A DNA stretch of 64,000 nt from Cytobacillus oceanisediminis (lineage in GTDB: Bacteria; Bacillota; Bacilli; Bacillales; Cytobacillaceae), in assembly GCF_003182355.1 (NCBI RefSeq), contig NZ_QGTW01000021.1, forward strand, positions 1 through 64,000, read 5' to 3'. This document shows positions 36,371 through 45,110 of the stretch, piece after piece; the first letter of the stretch is position 1; each line of letters begins with the position of its first letter. The notes beneath the pieces were generated by a model. It saw only the letters and a list, made by a program, of their open reading frames with translations. It did not search any database and was not told where the DNA came from. The translations under genes and the position numbers were made by a program.

Positions 36371-36394
36371 AATAGGCGAAAAGGAGGGAAAATA

Positions 36395-36703
36395 ATGGCA
36401 AAACAAAAAATTCGTATTCGTTTAAAAGCGTATGATCACAGAATCCTTGATCAATCTGCTGAAAAGATTGTTGAGACTGCAAAACGTTCTGGTGCGGCTG
36501 TATCTGGTCCGATTCCATTACCAACTGAGAAGTCAATTTACACAATTCTTCGTGCGGTTCATAAGTATAAAGATTCTCGTGAGCAGTTCGAAATGCGTAC
36601 GCACAAACGTCTTATCGACATCGTTAACCCAACACCACAAACGGTTGATTCATTAATGCGTTTAGACCTGCCGTCTGGTGTAGATATCGAAATCAAACTT
36701 TAA
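36395..36703 (+). CDS. rpsJ: 30S ribosomal protein S10
   Basis: S10 is a head protein of the small subunit and the NusE partner of NusB in antitermination. The 102-aa protein has the family pattern IRIRLKAYDHRILDQSA, the loop GPIPLPTEK and the C-terminal VDIEIKL. AAGGAGGG precedes ATG 36395. First gene of the S10-spc-alpha supercluster. Confidence 0.97.
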   Translation: MAKQKIRIRLKAYDHRILDQSAEKIVETAKRSGAAVSGPIPLPTEKSIYTILRAVHKYKDSREQFEMRTHKRLIDIVNPTPQTVDSLMRLDLPSGVDIEIKL

Positions 36704-36739
36704 TAATAAATAACAACAAACTTAGGAGGTGTGACTGAA

Positions 36740-37366
36740 ATGACCAAAGGAATCTTAGGAAGAAAGATTGGTATGACTCAAGTATTTGCTGAAAACGGAG
36801 ATCTTATCCCGGTAACAGTTGTTGAGGCAGCTGCGAACGTTGTTCTTCAAAAGAAATCAGTTGAAACTGATGGATACGAAGCAATCCAAGTCGGATTTGA
36901 AGACAAACGCGACAAGCTATCCAACAAGCCTGAAAAAGGACATGTTGCTAAAGCAAACACTGCTCCTAAGCGCTTCGTTCGTGAATTCCGCGGAGCTGAT
37001 TTAGGACAATATGAAGTTGGTCAAGAAGTCAAAGTTGATATATTCGCTGAAGGCGAAACTGTTGATGTAACAGGAATCTCAAAGGGTAAAGGTTTCCAAG
37101 GTGCAATCAAGCGCCACGGACAATCTCGCGGACCAATGGCTCACGGTTCTCGTTACCACCGTCGCCCTGGTTCAATGGGTCCTGTAGCTCCAAACCGTGT
37201 ATTTAAAGGTAAGTTATTGCCTGGACGTATGGGTGGAGAGCAAATCACTGTACAAAACCTTGAAATCGTAAAAGTTGATGTTGAACGCAACTTGTTATTG
37301 ATCAAAGGTAACGTACCTGGTGCTAAAAAAGCATTACTAAAAATCAGAAGTGCGGTAAAAGCATAA
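36740..37366 (+). CDS. rplC: 50S ribosomal protein L3
   Basis: L3 is an early assembly protein whose extension reaches the peptidyl transferase centre. The 208-aa protein starts MTKGILGRKIGMTQVF; ATG 36740 is 9 nt from AGGAGGTG and is preferred over in-frame GTG 36731. The conserved GHGQSRGPM-like RHGQSRGPMAHGSRYHRRPG loop is present. Confidence 0.96.
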   Translation: MTKGILGRKIGMTQVFAENGDLIPVTVVEAAANVVLQKKSVETDGYEAIQVGFEDKRDKLSNKPEKGHVAKANTAPKRFVREFRGADLGQYEVGQEVKVDIFAEGETVDVTGISKGKGFQGAIKRHGQSRGPMAHGSRYHRRPGSMGPVAPNRVFKGKLLPGRMGGEQITVQNLEIVKVDVERNLLLIKGNVPGAKKALLKIRSAVKA

Positions 37367-37394
37367 TAATTAAACCGGAAAGGAGGAAAACAGA

Positions 37395-38018
37395 ATGCCG
37401 AAAGTAGCATTGTTTAACCAAAGCGGATCTAAAGTTGGTGATATCGAACTTAATGATGCGATCTTTGGTGTTGAGCCTAACCAGCACGTATTATTCGAAG
37501 CGGTTGTTATGCAAAGAGCTTCATTACGTCAAGGGACTCATAAAACTAAAATTCGTTCTGAAGTAGCGGGCGGAGGACGCAAGCCATGGCGCCAAAAAGG
37601 CACAGGCCGTGCTCGTCAAGGTTCCATCCGTTCACCACAATGGCGCGGAGGCGGTACTGTATTTGGTCCTGTACCACGCAGCTACAGCTACAAATTACCT
37701 AAAAAGGTTCGCCGTTTGGCAATCAAATCTGCATTATCTTCTAAAGTATTAGAAGAAAACATCCTAGTATTAGAAGGCCTTGCTTTCGAAACTCCTAAAA
37801 CAAAAGACTTCAAAGGTGTATTAAATGGTCTTTCTGTTGATTCAAAAGCACTTATCGTTACTGCTGACCTAGAGGAAAACGTGGCATTATCTGCTCGTAA
37901 CATCCCTGGTGTAACAGTTGTATCTGCTTCTGGAATCACTGTTTTAGATGTTTTAAACCATGATAAGCTAATCATGACAAAAGCAGCGGTTGAAAAAGTA
38001 GAGGAGGTGCTTGCATAA
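37395..38018 (+). CDS. rplD: 50S ribosomal protein L4
   Basis: L4 has a globular domain and a long loop lining the exit tunnel. The 207-aa protein carries this loop as GGGRKPWRQKGTGRARQGS followed by SPQWRGGGTVFGP, the region where macrolide-resistance changes arise; it appears unaltered. Its stop overlaps the rplW start (TAATG). Confidence 0.97.
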   Translation: MPKVALFNQSGSKVGDIELNDAIFGVEPNQHVLFEAVVMQRASLRQGTHKTKIRSEVAGGGRKPWRQKGTGRARQGSIRSPQWRGGGTVFGPVPRSYSYKLPKKVRRLAIKSALSSKVLEENILVLEGLAFETPKTKDFKGVLNGLSVDSKALIVTADLEENVALSARNIPGVTVVSASGITVLDVLNHDKLIMTKAAVEKVEEVLA

Positions 38019-38302
38019 TGGATGCACGCGAAATCATTAAGCGCCCCGTTATCACTGAACGTTCTACTGATATTATGGCTGATAAAAAATACACGTTTGA
38101 AGTTGACGTTAGAGCTAACAAAACTCAAGTTAAAGATGCTGTAGAACAAATCTTCGGCGTGAAAGTTGAGAAAGTTAACATCATGAACTATAAAGGCAAG
38201 TTCAAGCGTATGGGCAAATTTGGCGGTTACACAAACAAACGCCGTAAAGCGATTGTAAAATTAACTGCTGATAGCCAAGAAATCGAATTATTTGAAGCTT
38301 AA
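38018..38302 (+). CDS. rplW: 50S ribosomal protein L23
   Basis: L23 sits at the tunnel exit and docks trigger factor and SRP. The 94-aa protein has the N-terminal IIKRPVITERS and the KVEKVNIMNYKGK segment. It overlaps rplD by one base, giving coupled translation, with GAGGAGG inside the rplD end. Confidence 0.97.
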   Translation: MDAREIIKRPVITERSTDIMADKKYTFEVDVRANKTQVKDAVEQIFGVKVEKVNIMNYKGKFKRMGKFGGYTNKRRKAIVKLTADSQEIELFEA

Positions 38303-38331
38303 TACTTTAACTAGAAGAGGAGGGAAACGAA

Positions 38332-39162
38332 ATGGCGATTAAAAAGTATAAACCTACCTCTAATGGTCGTCGCGGCATGACGGTTTCTGATTTCGCAGAA
38401 ATCACGACTAATCAACCGGAAAAGTCTTTACTTGCTCCTTTAAAGAGAAAAGGCGGCCGTAACAACCAAGGTAAGTTGACAGTTCGTCATCAAGGCGGCG
38501 GTCATAAACGTCAATATCGTTTAATCGATTTTAAACGTAACAAAGATGGCATTCCAGGACGCGTTGCCACAATCGAATATGATCCAAACCGCTCTGCAAA
38601 TATTGCATTAGTAAACTATGTGGATGGAGAAAAGCGTTACATCCTTGCACCTAAGAATTTAGAGGTGGGCATGGAAATAATGTCTGGTCCAGAAGCTGAC
38701 ATCAAAGTGGGTAATGCACTTCCACTTATCAACATTCCAGTGGGTACTGTAATCCACAACATCGAATTGAAGCCTGGTAAAGGCGGACAATTAGTACGTT
38801 CTGCAGGTACTTCTGCACAGGTTCTTGGTAAAGAGGGCAAATACGTACTAGTTCGTTTGAACTCTGGTGAGGTTCGCATGATTCTTGCTGAGTGCCGCGC
38901 TACTGTTGGTCAGGTCGGCAACGAGCAGCACGAGCTTATTAACATTGGTAAAGCAGGACGTTCACGCTGGTTAGGCAAGCGCCCAACTGTACGTGGTTCT
39001 GTAATGAACCCTAACGATCACCCACACGGTGGTGGTGAAGGACGTGCGCCAATCGGACGTAAGTCTCCAATGACTCCTTGGGGCAAGCCAACACTTGGTT
39101 ACAAGACACGCAAGAAGAACAACAAATCGGATAAATTTATCGTACGTCGTCGTAAAAAATAA
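38332..39162 (+). CDS. rplB: 50S ribosomal protein L2
   Basis: L2 is one of the most conserved ribosomal proteins and is needed for subunit association and peptidyl transfer. The 276-aa protein has the RNA-binding core and the C-terminal segment with NPNDHPHGGGEGRAPIGR, containing the key histidine. GAGGAGGG precedes ATG 38332. Confidence 0.97.
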   Translation: MAIKKYKPTSNGRRGMTVSDFAEITTNQPEKSLLAPLKRKGGRNNQGKLTVRHQGGGHKRQYRLIDFKRNKDGIPGRVATIEYDPNRSANIALVNYVDGEKRYILAPKNLEVGMEIMSGPEADIKVGNALPLINIPVGTVIHNIELKPGKGGQLVRSAGTSAQVLGKEGKYVLVRLNSGEVRMILAECRATVGQVGNEQHELINIGKAGRSRWLGKRPTVRGSVMNPNDHPHGGGEGRAPIGRKSPMTPWGKPTLGYKTRKKNNKSDKFIVRRRKK

Positions 39163-39222
39163 CGGGATTGTACTACGGTTCCACATAAGAACCGTAGAGC
39201 AATCACGAAGGGAGGTTCAATC

Positions 39223-39501
39223 ATGGGTCGCAGCTTAAAAAAAGGACCTTTTGTTGATGAACATTTAATGACAAAGATCGAAAAGCTAAACGAAACTGAA
39301 AGCAAGCAAGTTACAAAAACTTGGTCTCGCCGTTCTACGATCTTCCCACAATTCATCGGACACACAATCGCAGTTTATGATGGTCGTAAACATGTGCCTG
39401 TATACATCACTGAAGACATGGTAGGCCACAAGCTTGGAGAATTTGCTCCAACTCGTGCGTATAAAGGCCATGGCAATGATGATAAGAAAACAAGACGTTA
39501 A
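39223..39501 (+). CDS. rpsS: 30S ribosomal protein S19
   Basis: S19 forms a head complex with S13. The 92-aa protein begins MGRSLKKGPFVDEHL and has the family signature around VYDGRKHVPVYITEDMVGHKLGE. AAGGGAGG precedes ATG 39223; the gap to rplB is 60 nt. Confidence 0.97.
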   Translation: MGRSLKKGPFVDEHLMTKIEKLNETESKQVTKTWSRRSTIFPQFIGHTIAVYDGRKHVPVYITEDMVGHKLGEFAPTRAYKGHGNDDKKTRR

Positions 39502-39519
39502 TGAGAGGAGGGCATTCTA

Positions 39520-39861
39520 ATGCAAGCTAAAGCTGTTGCAAGAACAGTTCGTATTGCTCCTCGTAAAGCTCGTTTAGTCGTAGATTTAATTCGAGGAAAG
39601 CAAGTAGGCGAAGCAGTGGCGATTTTAAATCTTACACCTAAAGCTGCTTCTCCAATCGTAGAGAAAGTATTAAAATCTGCACTGGCTAACGCTGAGCATA
39701 ACTACGAAATGGACGTTAACAATTTAGTAGTTGCTCAAGCATTCGTAGACGAAGGACCGACTTTAAAACGTTTCCGTCCTCGCGCTATGGGCCGTGCAAG
39801 CCAAATTAACAAACGTACTAGTCATATTACTATCGTTTTATCAGAAAAGAAGGAGGGATAA
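39520..39861 (+). CDS. rplV: 50S ribosomal protein L22
   Basis: L22 spans the large subunit with a hairpin that lines the exit tunnel. The 113-aa protein has the N-terminal ARTVRIAPRKARLV and the C-terminal hairpin region RPRAMGRASQINKRTSHI. GAGAGGAGG precedes ATG 39520, and it ends 3 nt before rpsC. Confidence 0.97.
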   Translation: MQAKAVARTVRIAPRKARLVVDLIRGKQVGEAVAILNLTPKAASPIVEKVLKSALANAEHNYEMDVNNLVVAQAFVDEGPTLKRFRPRAMGRASQINKRTSHITIVLSEKKEG

Positions 39862-39864
39862 TCA

Positions 39865-40521
39865 GTGGGTCAAAAAGTAAATCCAGTCGGTTTGCGTGTC
39901 GGAGTCATCCGTGATTGGGAGTCAAAATGGTACGCAGGCAAAGACTATGCTGATCTTTTACACGAAGACCTTAAGGTTCGTGAGTACATCACAAAGCGTC
40001 TAAGCGATGCTTCTGTTTCTAAAGTAGAAATCGAACGTGCTGCTAACCGCCTGAACATCACAATCCACACTGCGAAGCCAGGAATGGTTATCGGTAAAGG
40101 TGGTACTGAGGTTGAAGCACTTCGTAAATCTCTTAACTCATTAACTGGCAAGCGTGTTCATATCAACATTCTTGAAATTAAAAGAGCAGATATCGATGCG
40201 AAATTGGTAGCGGAAAACATTGCTCGTCAATTAGAAAACCGCGTATCTTTCCGTCGTGCTCAAAAACAAACTATTCAACGTGCAATGCGCGCTGGCGCTA
40301 AGGGTATCAAAACAATGGTATCTGGTCGTTTAGGCGGTGCTGATATCGCTCGTTCAGAATCATACAGCGAAGGAACAGTTCCACTTCATACTCTTCGTGC
40401 TGATATCGATTATGCTACAGCTGAAGCTGATACAACTTACGGTAAATTGGGCGTAAAAGTATGGATCTATCGTGGAGAGGTCCTTCCTACGAAGAAGAAA
40501 ACTGGGGAAGGAGGCAAATAA
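39865..40521 (+). CDS. rpsC: 30S ribosomal protein S3
   Basis: S3 lies at the mRNA entry channel and has helicase-assisting residues. The 218-aa protein starts at GTG 39865 (MGQKVNPVGLRVGVI), with the KH domain loop GMVIGKGGTEVE and the C-terminal domain with SGRLGGADIARSE. AAGGAGGG lies in the end of rplV. Confidence 0.97.
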   Translation: MGQKVNPVGLRVGVIRDWESKWYAGKDYADLLHEDLKVREYITKRLSDASVSKVEIERAANRLNITIHTAKPGMVIGKGGTEVEALRKSLNSLTGKRVHINILEIKRADIDAKLVAENIARQLENRVSFRRAQKQTIQRAMRAGAKGIKTMVSGRLGGADIARSESYSEGTVPLHTLRADIDYATAEADTTYGKLGVKVWIYRGEVLPTKKKTGEGGK

Positions 40522-40522
40522 T

Positions 40523-40957
40523 ATGTTATTGCCAAAACGCGTAAAATATCGTCGTGTACACCGCGGAAAAATGCGTGGTCAATCAAAAGGCGGCACTGAA
40601 GTAAACTTCGGTGAATACGGTCTTCAAGCACTTGAGGCTTCTTGGATCACTAACCGTCAAATTGAATCTGCACGTATTGCAATGACTCGTTACATGAAAC
40701 GTGGCGGTAAAGTTTGGATTCAAATTTTCCCGCATAAGCCTTACACTGCAAAGCCTCTAGAAGTCCGCATGGGTTCTGGTAAAGGTGCTCCAGAAGGTTG
40801 GGTAGCAGTAGTTAAGCCTGGAAAAGTAATGTTTGAAATTGCTGGTGTATCTGAAGAGATCGCTCGTGAAGCATTACGCCTTGCATCACACAAACTTCCT
40901 GTTAAGTGCAAGTTTGTAAAACGAGAAGAAATTGGTGGTGAATCAAATGAAAGCTAA
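40523..40957 (+). CDS. rplP: 50S ribosomal protein L16
   Basis: L16 helps position A-site tRNA. The 144-aa protein begins MLLPKRVKYRRVHRGKMRG, with GSGKGAPEGWVAVVKPG later. ATG 40523 is 1 nt after the rpsC stop and 7 nt after GGGAAGGAGG; the longer frame to 40472 lies inside rpsC. Its end overlaps rpmC by 11 nt. Confidence 0.96.
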   Translation: MLLPKRVKYRRVHRGKMRGQSKGGTEVNFGEYGLQALEASWITNRQIESARIAMTRYMKRGGKVWIQIFPHKPYTAKPLEVRMGSGKGAPEGWVAVVKPGKVMFEIAGVSEEIAREALRLASHKLPVKCKFVKREEIGGESNES

Positions 40958-41147
40958 TGAAATTCGTGACCTTACCACTGCCGAAATAGAACAAAAAGTA
41001 AAATCATTAAAAGAAGAGCTTTTCAACCTTCGCTTTCAATTGGCGACTGGACAACTTGAAAATACAGCTCGCATTCGTGAAGTACGCAAAGCGATTGCCC
41101 GCATGAAAACTGTTATTCGTGAAAGAGAAATCGGCTTTAGCAAGTGA
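40947..41147 (+). CDS. rpmC: 50S ribosomal protein L29
   Basis: L29 is a small two-helix protein near the tunnel exit. The 66-aa protein is MKANEIRDLTTAEIEQKV, then KEELFNLRFQLATGQLEN and IREVRKAIARMKT. ATG 40947 is chosen by conservation and by GGTGGTG upstream; it overlaps the rplP end. Confidence 0.96.
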   Translation: MKANEIRDLTTAEIEQKVKSLKEELFNLRFQLATGQLENTARIREVRKAIARMKTVIREREIGFSK

Positions 41148-41168
41148 TATTGAGAGGAGGTTCGCACA

Positions 41169-41432
41169 ATGAGTGAACGCAACCAACGCAAAGTTTACAC
41201 TGGACGCGTAGTTTCTGACAAAATGGATAAGACAGTTACAGTCCTTGTAGAAACTTACAAAAAGCATCCATTATACGGTAAACGCGTTAAGTACTCTAAA
41301 AAGTTTAAGGCTCATGATGAGCAAAACGAGGCAAAAATTGGCGATATCGTTCGTATTATGGAAACTCGTCCACTATCTGCGACTAAACGCTTCCGTCTTG
41401 TAGAAGTAGTTGAAAAAGCAGTAATTATCTAA
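41169..41432 (+). CDS. rpsQ: 30S ribosomal protein S17
   Basis: S17 is a primary 16S rRNA-binding protein with an OB fold. The 87-aa protein has RKVYTGRVVSDKMDKTVTV at the start and the family motif GDIVRIMETRPLSATKRF. GAGAGGAGG precedes ATG 41169. Confidence 0.96.
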   Translation: MSERNQRKVYTGRVVSDKMDKTVTVLVETYKKHPLYGKRVKYSKKFKAHDEQNEAKIGDIVRIMETRPLSATKRFRLVEVVEKAVII

Positions 41433-41472
41433 TTGTACGGAATAAGCTTTATCCCGAAGGGAGGTTACACAC

Positions 41473-41841
41473 ATGATTCAACAAGAATCACGTTTAAAAG
41501 TTGCTGACAACTCTGGTGCTCGTGAGGTACTTACAATTAAAGTTCTTGGTGGCTCTGGCCGCAAAACTGCTAATATCGGCGATGTAATCGTTTGTACAGT
41601 GAAACAAGCAACACCAGGTGGCGTTGTTAAAAAAGGTGATGTTGTTAAAGCAGTAGTAGTTCGAACAAAGAGCGGTGTACGCCGTAATGACGGTACTTAC
41701 ATTCGTTTCGATGAAAACGCATGTGTAATTATTCGTGATGACAAAGGCCCGCGCGGAACTCGTATCTTCGGACCTGTTGCTCGTGAACTACGCGACAACA
41801 ACTTCATGAAAATTGTATCTTTAGCTCCAGAAGTATTATAA
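41473..41841 (+). CDS. rplN: 50S ribosomal protein L14
   Basis: L14 lies at the subunit interface and is a docking site for the silencing factor RsfS. The 122-aa protein starts MIQQESRLKVADNSGAREV and contains the family signature around NDGTYIRFDENACVII and GPVARELRDNNFMKI. AGGGAGG precedes ATG 41473. Confidence 0.97.
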   Translation: MIQQESRLKVADNSGAREVLTIKVLGGSGRKTANIGDVIVCTVKQATPGGVVKKGDVVKAVVVRTKSGVRRNDGTYIRFDENACVIIRDDKGPRGTRIFGPVARELRDNNFMKIVSLAPEVL

Positions 41842-41877
41842 AAACAAATCAAATTGCCTTTAAGGAGGTGCGCACAG

Positions 41878-42189
41878 ATGCATGTGAAAAAAGGTGACAA
41901 AGTTATGGTCATCTCTGGTAAGGATAAAGGCAAAACGGGCGTTATTCTTGCAGCGTTCCCTAAACAAAGTCGAGTACTTGTTGAAGGTGTGAACATTGTT
42001 AAGAAACACTCAAAGCCTTCACAGATGAATCCGCAAGGCGGAATTATCAGCCAAGAGGCACCTGTTCATGTATCAAACGTTATGCCTGTCGATCCTAAGT
42101 CTGGTGAACCAACTCGTGTAGGCTATAAAACGGTTGATGGCAAAAAAATACGTGTAGCAACAAAATCCGGTGAAGTTCTAGATAAATAG
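41878..42189 (+). CDS. rplX: 50S ribosomal protein L24
   Basis: L24 initiates assembly of the large subunit. The 103-aa protein has the KOW motif KKGDKVMVISGKDKGKTGVI. ATG 41878 follows AAGGAGGTGCGCAC; the frame from 41854 would begin upstream of the ribosome binding site and is rejected. Confidence 0.96.
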   Translation: MHVKKGDKVMVISGKDKGKTGVILAAFPKQSRVLVEGVNIVKKHSKPSQMNPQGGIISQEAPVHVSNVMPVDPKSGEPTRVGYKTVDGKKIRVATKSGEVLDK

Positions 42190-42215
42190 TTTAAAGAAGA
42201 AGGGAGGTACAATGA

Positions 42216-42755
42216 ATGAACCGCCTAAAAGAAAAACAAGTAAAAGAAATTACTCCTGCTCTAATGGGCAAGTTTAACTATAAATCAGTTATGCAAGTAC
42301 CTAAGCTTGATAAAATCGTTATCAACATGGGTGTTGGTGACGCTGTTCAAAACGCAAAAGCACTAGATAAAGCAGTTGAGGAATTAACGTTGATCACTGG
42401 TCAAAAGCCGGTTATCACTCGCGCTAAGAAATCAATCGCTGGCTTCCGTCTTCGTGAAGGTATGCCAATCGGTGCAAAAGTTACTCTTCGTGGAGAGCGC
42501 ATGTATGAATTCTTTGATAAGTTAGTATCTGTATCTCTTCCACGTGTACGTGACTTCCGCGGTATTTCCAAGAAGTCATTTGACGGCCGTGGTAACTATA
42601 CTCTAGGTGTCAAAGAACAGTTGATCTTCCCTGAGATTGATTACGATAAAGTAAGCAAAGTTCGTGGTATGGATATCGTTATCGTAACTACAGCTAACAC
42701 TGATGAAGAAGCTCGTGAACTTTTAACTCAATTTGGAATGCCATTCCAAAAGTAA
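42216..42755 (+). CDS. rplE: 50S ribosomal protein L5
   Basis: L5 binds 5S rRNA and forms part of the central protuberance. The 179-aa protein contains KIVINMGVGDAV, the P-site loop TRAKKSIAGFRLREGMPIG and a C-terminal LLTQFGMPFQK. GGGAGG precedes ATG 42216; another ATG at 42212 is out of frame. Confidence 0.97.
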   Translation: MNRLKEKQVKEITPALMGKFNYKSVMQVPKLDKIVINMGVGDAVQNAKALDKAVEELTLITGQKPVITRAKKSIAGFRLREGMPIGAKVTLRGERMYEFFDKLVSVSLPRVRDFRGISKKSFDGRGNYTLGVKEQLIFPEIDYDKVSKVRGMDIVIVTTANTDEEARELLTQFGMPFQK

Positions 42756-42780
42756 TCGCTAAATAGAGGGAGGCGAAAAC

Positions 42781-42966
42781 GTGGCTAAAAAGTCAATGAT
42801 TGCGAAGCAAAAACGCACGCCTAAACATAAGGTACAAGAATACACACGCTGCGAACGTTGCGGACGTCCACATTCTGTATACCGTAAATTTAAGCTTTGT
42901 CGTATTTGTTTCCGTGAATTAGCATATAAAGGACAAATTCCTGGCGTGAAAAAAGCTAGCTGGTAA
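42781..42966 (+). CDS. rpsN: 30S ribosomal protein S14, zinc-binding type
   Basis: This 61-aa form of S14 has the zinc ribbon CERCGRP...CRICFRE, the C+ type encoded in the spc region of Bacillus. It starts at GTG 42781 after GGGAGGCGAAAAC. A zinc-independent paralogue, if the organism has one, would be elsewhere. Confidence 0.96.
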   Translation: MAKKSMIAKQKRTPKHKVQEYTRCERCGRPHSVYRKFKLCRICFRELAYKGQIPGVKKASW

Positions 42967-42995
42967 ACCCCAAGTATGGGAAGGAGGTAAAAACA

Positions 42996-43394
42996 ATGGT
43001 CATGACAGATCCAATTGCAGACTTGCTAACTCGCATCCGTAATGCGAATATGGTTCGTCACGAAAAATTAGAAGTTCCTGCTTCTAATATCAAAAAGGAA
43101 ATTGCTGATATCTTAAAGCGTGAAGGTTTTGTGCGTGATGTTGAGCTTATCGAAGACAACAAGCAAGGTATCATCCGCATTTTCTTGAAATACGGTTCAA
43201 ACAACGAACGCGTTATCACTGGTCTTAAGCGTATCAGTAAGCCTGGTCTTCGCGTATATGCAAAGGCTGATGAAGTACCTCGCGTACTTAACGGTCTTGG
43301 AATCGCACTAGTTTCTACTTCTCAAGGAGTTCTTACTGACAAAGAAGCTCGCGCTAAACAAGTCGGCGGAGAAGTTTTAGGATACGTTTGGTAA
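42996..43394 (+). CDS. rpsH: 30S ribosomal protein S8
   Basis: S8 binds the central domain of 16S rRNA and in some bacteria regulates the spc operon. The 132-aa protein has MVMTDPIADLLTRIRNAN and the C-terminal signature STSQGVLTDKEAR. AAGGAGG precedes ATG 42996. Confidence 0.97.
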   Translation: MVMTDPIADLLTRIRNANMVRHEKLEVPASNIKKEIADILKREGFVRDVELIEDNKQGIIRIFLKYGSNNERVITGLKRISKPGLRVYAKADEVPRVLNGLGIALVSTSQGVLTDKEARAKQVGGEVLGYVW

Positions 43395-43425
43395 TAGAGT
43401 TTTTCATGAATGGAGGTGCAATTAA

Positions 43426-43962
43426 ATGTCTCGTATAGGTAAAAAACCAATCGAAATTCCATCTGGTGTTACTGTTACTTTTGACAAGAACACTGTAACT
43501 GTAAAGGGTCCTAAAGGTGAGCTTTCACGTTCATTCAACCCTGATATCGAAATCAAAGTGGAAGAAAACGTAATTAACGTTTCCCGTCCATCTGATGCAA
43601 AAGAACACCGCGCATTGCACGGAACAACTCGCGCACTTCTTGCTAACATGGTTGAGGGCGTATCCAAAGGATTTGAAAGAGGACTTGAGCTTATCGGTGT
43701 CGGTTACCGTGCTCAAAAACAAGGTAAAAAACTTGTTTTAAACGTTGGTTACTCTCATCCTGTTGAAATTGAGCCTGAAGAAGGTCTTGAAATCGAAGTA
43801 CCATCTAACACAAAGGTAATTGTTAGAGGTACTAACAAAGAGCGTGTTGGTGCATTAGCTGCCAACATCCGTGAAGTTCGTCCTCCAGAGCCTTACAAAG
43901 GTAAAGGTATCCGTTATGAAGGCGAATATGTTCGTCGTAAAGAAGGTAAAACAGGTAAGTAA
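43426..43962 (+). CDS. rplF: 50S ribosomal protein L6
   Basis: L6 lies near the sarcin-ricin loop and the factor-binding site. The 178-aa protein consists of two similar domains, with GVGYRAQKQGKKLVLNVGYSH at the junction and the signature PEPYKGKGIRYEGE near the end. TGGAGGTG precedes ATG 43426. Confidence 0.97.
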   Translation: MSRIGKKPIEIPSGVTVTFDKNTVTVKGPKGELSRSFNPDIEIKVEENVINVSRPSDAKEHRALHGTTRALLANMVEGVSKGFERGLELIGVGYRAQKQGKKLVLNVGYSHPVEIEPEEGLEIEVPSNTKVIVRGTNKERVGALAANIREVRPPEPYKGKGIRYEGEYVRRKEGKTGK

Positions 43963-43994
43963 TGCCGCATAGGTAAACGAAAGGAGTGACCGAA

Positions 43995-44357
43995 ATGATT
44001 ACGAAGGCTGATAAAAATGCAGTTCGTAAGAAAAGACATGCTCGTGTGCGTGCGAAGCTTTCTGGAACTGCGGCTCGTCCTCGTTTAAATGTGTATCGTT
44101 CAAACAAACACATTTATGCTCAACTTATTGATGATGTAAACGGAGTTACTGTAGCAAGTGCTTCTACATTAGATAAAGAGGTAAACCTTGATGCTACTGG
44201 CAACGTTGATGCAGCAGTTAAGGTTGGAGAATTAGTTGCAAAACGTGCAGTCGAAAAAGGCGTTAAAGCTATCGTTTTCGATCGTGGTGGCTATCTATAT
44301 CATGGACGTGTTCAAGCATTAGCAGATGCAGCACGTGAAAATGGTTTAGAATTTTAA
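43995..44357 (+). CDS. rplR: 50S ribosomal protein L18
   Basis: L18 binds 5S rRNA together with L5. The 120-aa protein has KKRHARVRAKLSGTAARPRL and the C-terminal FDRGGYLYHGRVQALADAARE. ATG 43995 with AAGGAG 8 nt upstream is preferred over in-frame GTG 43986, which overlaps that site. Confidence 0.96.
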   Translation: MITKADKNAVRKKRHARVRAKLSGTAARPRLNVYRSNKHIYAQLIDDVNGVTVASASTLDKEVNLDATGNVDAAVKVGELVAKRAVEKGVKAIVFDRGGYLYHGRVQALADAARENGLEF

Positions 44358-44381
44358 TAGACAAAGGAGGGACACAAAAAG

Positions 44382-44882
44382 ATGCGTCGTATTGATCCAA
44401 ACAAACTTGAACTTGAAGAGCGTGTAGTTACGGTTAATCGTGTAGCAAAGGTTGTTAAAGGTGGACGTCGTTTTCGTTTCTCTGCTCTTGTAGTAGTAGG
44501 TGACAAAAACGGTCACGTTGGCTTTGGTACAGGTAAAGCACAGGAAGTTCCTGAAGCGATCCGCAAAGCAATTGAAGATGCTAAGAAAAACTTAGTCGAA
44601 GTGCCTATGGTTGGAACTACAATTCCTCACCAGGTAATCGGACATTTCGGTGCTGGAGAAATCCTTCTTAAGCCTGCTTCTGAAGGTACTGGAGTAATCG
44701 CCGGCGGTCCAGTTCGTGCGGTTCTAGAATTAGCTGGTGTTGGTGATATCTTATCTAAATCTCTAGGTACAAACACACCAATCAACATGGTTCGCGCCAC
44801 TTTGAACGGTTTAACACAATTAAAACGTGCTGAGGACGTAGCGAAATTACGTGGTAAATCAGTAGAAGAACTGTTAGGATAA
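44382..44882 (+). CDS. rpsE: 30S ribosomal protein S5
   Basis: S5 acts in mRNA unwinding and fidelity. The 166-aa protein has the N-terminal double-stranded RNA-binding-like domain (VAKVVKGGRRFRFSALVVVGD, GFGTGKAQEVPEAI) and the C-terminal part with NMVRATLNGL. Residues at the spectinomycin loop (VVKGGRR) read as wild type. AAAGGAGG precedes ATG 44382. Confidence 0.97.
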   Translation: MRRIDPNKLELEERVVTVNRVAKVVKGGRRFRFSALVVVGDKNGHVGFGTGKAQEVPEAIRKAIEDAKKNLVEVPMVGTTIPHQVIGHFGAGEILLKPASEGTGVIAGGPVRAVLELAGVGDILSKSLGTNTPINMVRATLNGLTQLKRAEDVAKLRGKSVEELLG

Positions 44883-44895
44883 GGAGGGATATCAA

Positions 44896-45078
44896 ATGGC
44901 GAATAAACTAGAAGTTACCCTCACTCGCAGCGTGATTGGTCGCCCGCAAGACCAGCGCGAAACAGTTAAGGCTCTTGGCTTACGTAAAATGCACCAGACA
45001 GTTGAGCATCAAGATAATCCTGCTATCCGCGGAATGATCAATAAAGTTGCTCACCTTGTTGTGGTAAAAGAAAAATAA
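44896..45078 (+). CDS. rpmD: 50S ribosomal protein L30
   Basis: A 60-aa ferredoxin-like protein of the large subunit with LEVTLTRSVIGRPQDQRETV and GLRKMHQTVEHQDNPAIRG. AAGGAGGG lies 9 nt upstream. It lies between rpsE and rplO in the normal spc order. Confidence 0.96.
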   Translation: MANKLEVTLTRSVIGRPQDQRETVKALGLRKMHQTVEHQDNPAIRGMINKVAHLVVVKEK

Positions 45079-45110
45079 TTCTATTCTTCTACAAATAAGG
45101 AGGTGCCAAC